This document shows positions 57,648 to 64,000 of a stretch of DNA of 64,000 bases, one piece after another. Position 1 is the first letter of the stretch. Every line of letters begins with the position of its first letter. The notes beneath the pieces are model-generated. The model did no database searches, was not told where the DNA came from, and was given only the letters and a program-made list of their open reading frames with translations. The stretch spans positions 2,546,197 to 2,610,196 of the forward strand of contig OY282458.1 of NCBI GenBank assembly GCA_958296245.1, read 5' to 3'. Source of the stretch: an uncultured Dehalococcoidia bacterium. Its GTDB lineage: Bacteria > Chloroflexota > Dehalococcoidia > Lucifugimonadales > G958296245. The position numbers and the translations under genes were made by a program.

Positions 57648-58019
57648 GTAACTGTTCAGGCTTGGTGAGGAGCACAGGGGGGTGTCCCTCCTCTATTTGT
57701 CATTCTGGGGGGTGTCCCTCCTCTATTTGTCATTCTGAGGAGCGCAGCGACGAAGAATCTAAAGCCCTTGCCCACGCGCCGGGCCTTCTAGGGATGGCCC
57801 TCCTTAATAGCCGGCCTCAGATTCCTCACTCCGCCGACGCTGCGTTCGGAATGACATGGAAAATGGCTGACGCTGCGGGGGATTTGGGGAGGCTTCCACG
57901 GCAGGGGGTCTGGGGGCTGTGCCCACAGTTACCAAGGGGCGGGCGGGTGGGAATCAAAGACGTCTGCTTTATCGGGGCTACGCCAGCCGAAAAGGACTTC
58001 ACGAAGGCTGAACAGTAAC
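57648..58019. mobile_element. MITE-like element with GTAACTGTTCAG ends (372 bp, 8-bp target duplication)
   Basis: The ends are GTAACTGTTCAG (57648-57659) and CTGAACAGTAAC (58008-58019), with flanking GATCTCCC at 57640-57647 and 58020-58027. This is an exact 8-bp duplication, typical of IS66-type insertion. Inside are two copies of the string ggtgtccctcctctattt, and a nested inverted pair (tgtcattctgagg...agaatct at about 57728 and agattcc...ggaatgaca at about 57820-57857). The last ~130 bp match the element at 52,039. No transposase gene is present. Confidence 0.7.
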
Positions 58020-58141
58020 GATCTCCCCTAAATGCGGCGCCGGCCCGGAGCATTTGGCCTTATAATGCTATACTCCTCAACGGTGCAGAGAGCGCCATAG
58101 CAGCGAGTATCCGCAGCGCCCCTACTGGAGCAGTCATAACG

Positions 58142-59056
58142 ATGCCGTGGTTCAAGGGCAATATACACACCCACACCACCGAGTCGGACGGAGACGCCGA
58201 CCCGGAGGCCGTGGTCCGCTGGTACAGGCGCCACGGCTACGACTTTCTGGTCCTTACCGACCACAACCACAGGACCATCATTGACTACAAGCCGGGCAAA
58301 CGGCGCTTCAGGCGGCCGCTGATGATCCCCGGCGAGGAGGTGACTGCCAATACCTTGGGCGGTACGGTGCCCATACACGTCAACGGGCTGGGAATCTCCA
58401 GAGTGGTCGAGCCCATTGACGCCGGCGGGGTAGTGCAGACGATCCAAGCCAACGTCGACGCCATCATCCAAGCGGGCGGGATAGCCTCCATCAACCACCC
58501 CAACTACAAGTGGGCCATCGACTTGAAAGCGCTGAAGCAGGTGGTGGGGGCCAGTCTGGTCGAGGTCTACAGTGGGGTCCCGGCAGCAAACGACGGGGGC
58601 GCGCCCGGCTACCTGAGCGCCGAGGAGCTATGGGACGGGGTGCTCAGTTCGGGCCGGGTTATATTTGGGGTCGCCGTCGACGACTCCCACCACTACCACG
58701 ACTTCATACCGAAGAACGCCAACCCAGGCAGGGGATGGGTTGTCGTCAGAGCGCCGAAGCCGGACAGCGCGGCGATCATAGAAGCGTTGGCGTCCGGCGA
58801 CTTCTACGCTTCCACCGGCGTAACCCTTCTCGAGGTGGAAGCGGCGCCTGAGGCCATCCGCGTTAGGATAGAGGAGGACGAGGTATATTCCTACGTCTAC
58901 ACTACAACCTTCATTGGCAGCGGCGGGGTCGTACTCGCAACGGAGACCGGCGCGGAAGCGGCGTACCGCGTGCGCGGGGACGAAGGATACGTACGCGCGA
59001 CGGTCGCGTCGTCCTCAGGAGAAAAGGCTTGGGTGCAACCGGTGTTCCTCCGGTAG
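58142..59056 (+). CDS. PHP-domain metal-dependent phosphoesterase-like protein
   Basis: This 304-residue protein begins with the PHP signature GNIHTHTTESDGD (H9, H11) and continues LVLTDHNH, EEVTAN, SINHPNYKW and the final motif VDDSHHYHDF. All are metal ligands of the PHP fold. A small beta-sandwich C-terminal region follows (about 220-300). PHP proteins hydrolyse phosphoesters such as histidinol phosphate or nucleotides; the substrate is not known. Confidence 0.88.
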   Translation: MPWFKGNIHTHTTESDGDADPEAVVRWYRRHGYDFLVLTDHNHRTIIDYKPGKRRFRRPLMIPGEEVTANTLGGTVPIHVNGLGISRVVEPIDAGGVVQTIQANVDAIIQAGGIASINHPNYKWAIDLKALKQVVGASLVEVYSGVPAANDGGAPGYLSAEELWDGVLSSGRVIFGVAVDDSHHYHDFIPKNANPGRGWVVVRAPKPDSAAIIEALASGDFYASTGVTLLEVEAAPEAIRVRIEEDEVYSYVYTTTFIGSGGVVLATETGAEAAYRVRGDEGYVRATVASSSGEKAWVQPVFLR

Positions 59057-59141
59057 CCCCTCCAATACGTAGCCCCCGCTGTGCACACGACCTATCATAA
59101 CGCCAGTAAACAGCGCTCCACACCGATCTTCCGGTGGTGAC

Positions 59142-60491
59142 ATGACACAGCCCCACGATCTGACAGTCGCCGAGGCCGCCGAGGCTATCCGCCTTGAACG
59201 CCTATCTCCGGTCGAACTCATGAGTTCGTTGCTCTCGCGCTCCAAGGACATGGAGCCGAGGCTGCGCGTTTGGGTAACGCTGGACGAAGCCGCTGCCCTG
59301 GAAGCCGCGAGGGCCAGTGCGGACGATCTGGCCCGAAGCGGGCCCAAGGGCCCGCTGCACGGGGTGCCCGTCGGCGTGAAGGACATCTACTATACCGCCA
59401 GCGTCAGGACCACGGGGTGCTCGCCCATATATGCAGACTTCATTCCGCCATACGACGCAACCTCGGTCGCCATGCTGAAACGCGGCGGCGGCATCGTGAT
59501 GGGCAAGACGGTCACCACCGAATTCGCCTGCGCAGACCCGCCGCCAACCAAGAACCCGTACGACCCCGCTCACACGCCGGGGGGGTCCTCCAGCGGCTCA
59601 GCGGTGGGAGTGGCCGCCGGGATATTCCCGGCCGCCCTGGGCAGCCAGACCGCGGGCTCCGTCCTGAGGCCCGCAGCGTACAACGGCGTGGTGGGCATGA
59701 AACCCACGTTCGGACGCATCAGCAGATACGGGGTCATGCCGGTGGCGGAGTCGCTCGACACGATGGGCTTCTTCACGCGCTCCGTCACGGACGCGGCCAT
59801 CATGCTCGGCGCCCTGTCGGGGTACGACTCCAACGACGACACCTCGTCGACGGAACCGGCGCCTGACTACGTGGCCTCGCTGGCAGAGCCTCGCCCCCCG
59901 TCGTTGGGCGTGGTAAGCGCCTTCTTGGATAGAGCAGGCACGGAGGTACGCCAGCACACGGAGTCGGTCATCGACTCCTTTCGGCGCGAGGGGGCGCTTG
60001 TAGGCGAGGTGTCCGTAGAGACCGCCTTCAACGAGCTTATATCGGCGCACATGGCGGTGATGGCAGTAGAGGCCGCCGTAACTCACCGGGCCGACTTCGA
60101 GGCGCGGGCGGACGACTACGGCCCAAGGGTCCGCGGCCTCATCGAGACGGGCATAGCCGCGTCAGCGGTGGAATACGTCCAAGCTCAGCAGACCCGGAAA
60201 CGGTTCCGGGCAGAGGCCGTCGAGTCGGCGCGGCGCTATGACGTGCTGCTGACTCCTTCGACGAGTACGCCCGCCCCGCGCGACCTCACCACCACGGGCG
60301 ACCCCGCCTTCCAATCGCCGTGGACTACAGCGGGCCTCCCGGCCATCACCATACCGTCGGGGCTGAGTGAGTCGGGATTGCCTCTCGGAATACAGCTCGC
60401 CGCCGCGCCATTCACCGAGGAGCGGCTACTCAGGGCGGCCCTCTGGTGCGAAGCCGTGTTGGACGTGGACCTGAAACCGCCGCAGGTTTAG
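59142..60491 (+). CDS. Amidase-signature family amidohydrolase
   Basis: This 449-residue enzyme has the Ser-cisSer-Lys triad: K80 in GVPVGVKD, S149 in the GGSSSGSA loop, and the nucleophile S173 in GSQTAGSVLRPAAYNG. The C-terminal AGLPAITIPSG motif is present. It hydrolyses an amide, possibly an aryl or acyl amide; the substrate is not defined. It starts at ATG 59142. Confidence 0.92.
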   Translation: MTQPHDLTVAEAAEAIRLERLSPVELMSSLLSRSKDMEPRLRVWVTLDEAAALEAARASADDLARSGPKGPLHGVPVGVKDIYYTASVRTTGCSPIYADFIPPYDATSVAMLKRGGGIVMGKTVTTEFACADPPPTKNPYDPAHTPGGSSSGSAVGVAAGIFPAALGSQTAGSVLRPAAYNGVVGMKPTFGRISRYGVMPVAESLDTMGFFTRSVTDAAIMLGALSGYDSNDDTSSTEPAPDYVASLAEPRPPSLGVVSAFLDRAGTEVRQHTESVIDSFRREGALVGEVSVETAFNELISAHMAVMAVEAAVTHRADFEARADDYGPRVRGLIETGIAASAVEYVQAQQTRKRFRAEAVESARRYDVLLTPSTSTPAPRDLTTTGDPAFQSPWTTAGLPAITIPSGLSESGLPLGIQLAAAPFTEERLLRAALWCEAVLDVDLKPPQV

Positions 60492-60745
60492 CAGGTCTCA
60501 CCCTGCCGCCGGCGGGCTTCGGAGGAGTTCCGGCAGGTCCCGGACCTCCCGTCGAAACTGTTCAGACTTCGCACGGTCCTTTTCGACCGAAATAGCCGGC
60601 CTCAGATTCCTCACCCCGCTGGCGCTGCGTTCGGAATGACAATTGGGGGGCGTCGGCGGGCGCTGCGGGGGACTTGGGGAGGCTCTCACGGTTCGACCGA
60701 CAAGAAATTTGGGAGGTTCTCACGACTCATAGAGACTGACCAGCC

Positions 60746-60876
60746 ACTTCTAGCAGGGCCTTTCCAAAGTCAGGGTGTTAGGACTCAGATAATAGGTCTG
60801 AGCACACGGCGCGACAGATGCTTCGGCTTCGCTCAGCATGACAGTGGCCGACCTTGGAAAGGCCCTGCACTTCTAG
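60746..60876. mobile_element. 116-bp MITE with 15-bp TIRs flanked by ACTTCTAG
   Basis: Terminal inverted repeats GCAGGGCCTTTCCAA (60753-60767) and TTGGAAAGGCCCTGC (60854-60868) are perfect. ACTTCTAG occurs at both borders (60746-60753 and 60869-60876), giving a 7- to 8-bp target duplication. The interior contains the frequently dispersed string gcttcggcttcgctcagcat. No coding region. Confidence 0.7.
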
Positions 60877-60965
60877 TCACAGCCCTTGATTGTACATACC
60901 CATCCTGCTAGATTCGTACGGAGCTTCTCCGAGATGCGGGACGCCATTAGCAGCAGGAGGCTAAG

Positions 60966-61805
60966 ATGAAGACCGAGCAACCGCTATCCTCGGACCAGAT
61001 GGAGCAGTTCAGGACGTTCGGATTCCTGGCGTTTCCCGGGCTGCTGGCTGACTGCGTAGACCGGATCATCGAAGAGTTCGAGGCGATCTGGACCGCCCAC
61101 GGCGGCGGCCATCACGGCCACGAGCACGACGGCAAGGCCCGGTCGGCGATAGTGCCGTTCCCAGACAGGAGCGAGTACCTGAGCTCCCTTCTCGACGACC
61201 CGAGGATACACGACGTCGCTTCCAGCATATGCGGGGAGGACTTCAACTACACCAGCGGCGACGGCAATCTCTACGTGGGGGATACCCGCTGGCACTCGGA
61301 CGGCTACGGGACCAGACCGGTGCTGAGCATCAAAATGGCTTTCTACCTCGACCCCACCACCAGAAATACCGGCGCCCTTCGCGTCATTCCGGGCAGCCAT
61401 CGTGTGGGAGAGCCGTTCGCGGACGCGCTGGAGCGCCATCTACGCAACGGCGGGTTCGGTATCGACCCCTCTCTGGTCCCCGCCGTAGCGCTCGAAACGA
61501 CGCCGGGCGACCTCGTCGTGTTCGACCACAGCATCAAGCACTCCTCCTTTGGCGGGTCAGGGAGAAGGCGCATGTATACGATGAACTTCTCCGAGCGCTA
61601 TCCCGATGACAAGCTCCCCGAGCTGCGGGAGGCCCTGGGCAAGGAGGCGCGATTCTGGATCGACCGGATTCACGGCGAGGCGATGATCCGGACGGCGGGG
61701 CCGGAGCGCATGATCCATCTGCAACAGATTAGAGAGAACGACACCCATCTCGGCGAATTGACACGCGAACTGAAGAAGACCATGAAGGAACCGTCACGCG
61801 GTTAG
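60966..61805 (+). CDS. Phytanoyl-CoA dioxygenase (PhyH) family protein
   Basis: The 279-residue Fe(II)/2-oxoglutarate oxygenase has the proximal HxD pair (WHSDGYG, H110, D112), the GALRVIPGSH strand, and the distal His in VVFDHSIKHSS with Arg just after it (GRRRMYTMNF). It starts at ATG with GGAGG 6 nt upstream. PhyH-like enzymes are numerous in SAR202-type genomes; the substrate is unknown. Confidence 0.9.
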   Translation: MKTEQPLSSDQMEQFRTFGFLAFPGLLADCVDRIIEEFEAIWTAHGGGHHGHEHDGKARSAIVPFPDRSEYLSSLLDDPRIHDVASSICGEDFNYTSGDGNLYVGDTRWHSDGYGTRPVLSIKMAFYLDPTTRNTGALRVIPGSHRVGEPFADALERHLRNGGFGIDPSLVPAVALETTPGDLVVFDHSIKHSSFGGSGRRRMYTMNFSERYPDDKLPELREALGKEARFWIDRIHGEAMIRTAGPERMIHLQQIRENDTHLGELTRELKKTMKEPSRG

Positions 61806-61823
61806 GACGGAGATAAGCCACGG

Positions 61824-62066
61824 ATGTACCTTCAAGAGAACGTCGCGCTGGTCAGGGACGTCCTGTTCCTACTCCTCGCACTGGTGTTCATGCTGACCGC
61901 ATTCGGGCTCTACCGCAAGGTATCGAAGACAGCCAAGGCCGCCGGGCAGTTTACGGAGTCCCTGAAGCGGACTGCGAAGCTTGTCTCAGACACGGCGGCC
62001 TCCACGTCGTCTGACACAGCGCCATCCCGGGGGCGGATTCACAGGCTCTTCAAGTCTCAATCTTAA
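61824..62066 (+). CDS. Small single-helix membrane protein
   Basis: The 80-residue product has one strong membrane helix (about residues 12-32, VLFLLLALVFMLTAFGLY) and a basic, Ser/Thr-rich cytoplasmic tail. It lies 18 bp downstream of the PhyH gene in the same direction and may share its transcript. No family is recognised. Confidence 0.65.
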   Translation: MYLQENVALVRDVLFLLLALVFMLTAFGLYRKVSKTAKAAGQFTESLKRTAKLVSDTAASTSSDTAPSRGRIHRLFKSQS

Positions 62067-62084
62067 AACCCGAGTTGATTGAGC

Positions 62085-62850
62085 AGGCTGGCGGGAAGAT
62101 GGGCTTGAGATGGTCAGGAAGGGTTCTCCCTCGGGGTGTGCAGAGCGGCGCAGCCCCTCGCCGGGGGGCGTGGGGGTGTCCCCCACCTCCACTAGGGCGG
62201 GCGGGAATCTCATCAATCCAATAGCAGGATCGAGCAGGCTGGCGGGAAAGATGGGCCTGGGATGATCAGGAATGGTCCCCCATCGGGGTGTGCAGAGGGG
62301 CGCAGCCCCTCGCCGGCGGCGTGGGGGTGTCCCCCACCTCCACTAGGGCGGGCGGGTGGGAATCTCATCAATCCAATAGCAGGATCGAGCAGGCTGGCGG
62401 GAAAGATGGGCCTGGGATGATCAGGAAGGGTTCCCCCCTCGGGGTGTGCAGAGGGGCGCACCACCTCGCCGGGGGCGTGGGGGTGTCCCCCACCTCCACA
62501 TAGGGCAGGCGGGAATCTCATCAATACAATAGCAGGATCGAGCAGGCTGGCGGGAAAGATGGGCTTGGGATAGTCAGGAAGGGTCCCCCCTCAGGGTGTG
62601 CAGAGGGGCACAGCCCCTCGCCGGGGGCGTGGGGGTGTCCCCCACCTCCACATAGGGCGGGCGGGTGGGAATCTCATCAATCCAATAGCAGGATCGAGCA
62701 GGCTGGCGGGAAAGATGGGCCTGGGATGGTCAGGAAGGGTTTCCCCCTCGGGGTGTGCAGAGGGGCGCAGTCCCTCGCCGGGGGCGTGGGGGTGTCCCCC
62801 ACCTCCACTAGGGCGGGCGGGTGGGAATTCTCATCAATCCAATGATGTTG
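62085..62850. repeat. Five tandem 152-157-bp repeats
   Basis: Units carrying cggggtgtgcag begin near 62131, 62283, 62439, 62591 and 62748. Each has a gtgggggtgtcccccac hairpin, cacctccact or cacctccaca followed by agggc, and a gggaatctcatcaatccaat-agcaggatcgagcaggctgg linker. Spacing varies by 1-5 bp. A single copy lies at 44,085-44,190. The array is between the small membrane-protein gene and an amidohydrolase; no gene fits it. Confidence 0.85.
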
Positions 62851-62907
62851 GGCCACTAGGAGATGTGGAAGACGCATCGAGGACAGCCTTGAGGTGAACA
62901 CGACACT

Positions 62908-63771
62908 ATGTTGATTGATGCCCATAACCATCCGAACTACCACGGCTTCACCGCGGCGAAGATCGTCCAAGACATGGACGAGAACGGTATCGACAAGACT
63001 TGGCTGCTGTCATGGGACATCCCCCAGGCAGAGTATGACGTGCCGTTGAACCAGCCCGCCATGCCGCCCGGTGCGGAGAGCGGCATCCCCTTGGAGAGCG
63101 TCCTTCAAGTGGGCAGCCACGCTCCGGAGCGGTTCATATTAGGCTACGCGCCTCACCCCAAACGGCCCGACGCGAACGAGCGGATCAAGGCCGCCGTCGA
63201 CCTCTACGACATCCGTCTGGCCGGAGAATACAAGAGCCGGGTCGTGTTCGACGACCCGGACTCGCTGAGGGTGCTGCGCACCTTCGGCGAACTGGGCCTC
63301 CCCGTGACCATTCACTTGGAGTACGGGACCGACCACGGAGGTAGCACCTACCCTTGGCGGGACTGGTGGTACGGCGGCACTATAGGGGCGTTGGACAGGG
63401 CGCTCACAGCGTGCCCCGACACCATCCTGGTCGCGCACGGACCGGGTTGGTGGTCTCACGTATCTGGCGACGGCCTCTACGACAAAGAGATGTATCCCGA
63501 AGGCCCGGTGCTGCCCGGAGGCGCAAACCCCGCCATGCTGGAGAAGCACCCGAACCTCTATGCGGACCTGTCGGCCACGTCAGGCTTCAACGCCATTACC
63601 AGAGACGAAGAGTTTGGGCGCCAGTACCTGATCGACTACGCCGACAAGCTGCTATACGCGCGGGACCAGTACGACGCGAAGCTGATGGACCACCTGAAGA
63701 AGCTGGCTCTCCCCCCGGAAGTCTTCGAGAAGCTCGCCCACGCGAACGCCGAGAGGCTGGTTGGAGACTGA
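62908..63771 (+). CDS. TIM-barrel amidohydrolase family protein
   Basis: This 287-residue protein begins LIDAHNHPNYHG (HxH metal motif) and follows an amidohydrolase-2-like pattern: TIHLEYG, VAHGPGWW and ADLSATSGFNAI, ending in KLLYARDQYD and a helical lid. It is related to metal-dependent hydrolases/decarboxylases of the COG2159 type. The substrate is unknown. The ATG at 62908 has GAGGTG upstream. Confidence 0.85.
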   Translation: MLIDAHNHPNYHGFTAAKIVQDMDENGIDKTWLLSWDIPQAEYDVPLNQPAMPPGAESGIPLESVLQVGSHAPERFILGYAPHPKRPDANERIKAAVDLYDIRLAGEYKSRVVFDDPDSLRVLRTFGELGLPVTIHLEYGTDHGGSTYPWRDWWYGGTIGALDRALTACPDTILVAHGPGWWSHVSGDGLYDKEMYPEGPVLPGGANPAMLEKHPNLYADLSATSGFNAITRDEEFGRQYLIDYADKLLYARDQYDAKLMDHLKKLALPPEVFEKLAHANAERLVGD

Positions 63772-63810
63772 GTTATCGCTCCTCCGCCAATCCCCGGCTC
63801 GGCGTCCGGG

Positions 63811-64000
63811 CTACCACACCAGACGCTGGACGTCGGGTACGAAGCGCTCCTTGGCTATGCTCGCGCCGGACGGCTGGCAACGGGTATATAGAGGATAGAT
63901 ATTGCCCTTCGGGTCGATGGAGACCACGTTGGAGCCGCGTAGGGTCAGCTTGTACGCGGATTCCCCAATCACTCGGTGCTCTACGCGCTCGGGCACGGGG
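63811..64000 (-). CDS. C-terminal fragment of a gene cut by the window edge
   Basis: The last 62 or so codons of a minus-strand gene enter from the right edge and end at the TAG at 63811. The visible part (HRVIGESAYKLTLRGSNV, SIDPKGNIYPLYTR, PDVQRLVW) is compositionally normal and lacks a recognisable domain. It converges with the amidohydrolase. Confidence 0.6.
   Translation of the reverse strand, partial: PVPERVEHRVIGESAYKLTLRGSNVVSIDPKGNIYPLYTRCQPSGASIAKERFVPDVQRLVW

Overview
The window is a GC-rich bacterial chromosome segment with single-copy housekeeping genes (pheS, pheT, recA, tilS, moeA, a comM/yifB-type ATPase) set among many catabolic and envelope genes: PhyH dioxygenase, FAA hydrolase, Gfo/Idh/MocA dehydrogenases, BNR/sialidase propellers, an amidase, a TPP enzyme, and DUF3179 and CAP-domain proteins. 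This mix, with frequent GTG and TTG starts and many short intergenic repeats, suggests a Chloroflexota genome of the Dehalococcoidia/SAR202 type. That placement is an inference; no rRNA gene is present.

Layout. Positions 1-21,086 are one minus-strand reading frame that runs off the left edge. It encodes at least 7,028 residues: a signal peptide, a Pro/Asp/Thr linker, a mosaic of Ig-like and SwmB-like domains, and about 40 tandem 92-residue Ig-like repeats. A 1.2-kb non-coding stretch follows, with hairpins, a poly-G tract and an unusual class II tRNA-like gene (21,947-22,039). From 22,250 to 23,335 lies a tandemly duplicated pair (small membrane protein plus YbjQ) whose upstream copy is decayed and abuts a tRNA-Leu(UAG). 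Next come minus-strand moeA, pheT and pheS.

Divergent from pheS is a DUF3179 gene (29,102-30,364). It is interrupted only by an in-frame TGA at the first position of the family CxxC motif, followed at bacterial-SECIS distance by a perfect 8-bp hairpin. I read it as a selenoprotein.

Positions 30,395-45,863 hold catabolic and transport genes, several translationally coupled (BNR protein/MFS; flippase-like/Gfo-Idh; TatD/Gfo-Idh). At 46,156-49,073 a small secreted helical protein with a His/Trp-rich tail precedes an OmpR-type two-component system, probably an envelope-sensing module. An FG-GAP protein, the ComM-like ATPase, a C26 amidotransferase lacking its catalytic Cys, recA and tilS follow. 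The right end carries a PHP protein, an amidase, PhyH, a small membrane protein, five 152-157-bp tandem repeats, an amidohydrolase and a truncated gene.

Intergenic regions hold several copies of a MITE-like element with GTAACTGTTCAG ends. The best copy has an exact 8-bp target duplication, as expected for an IS66-derived element.
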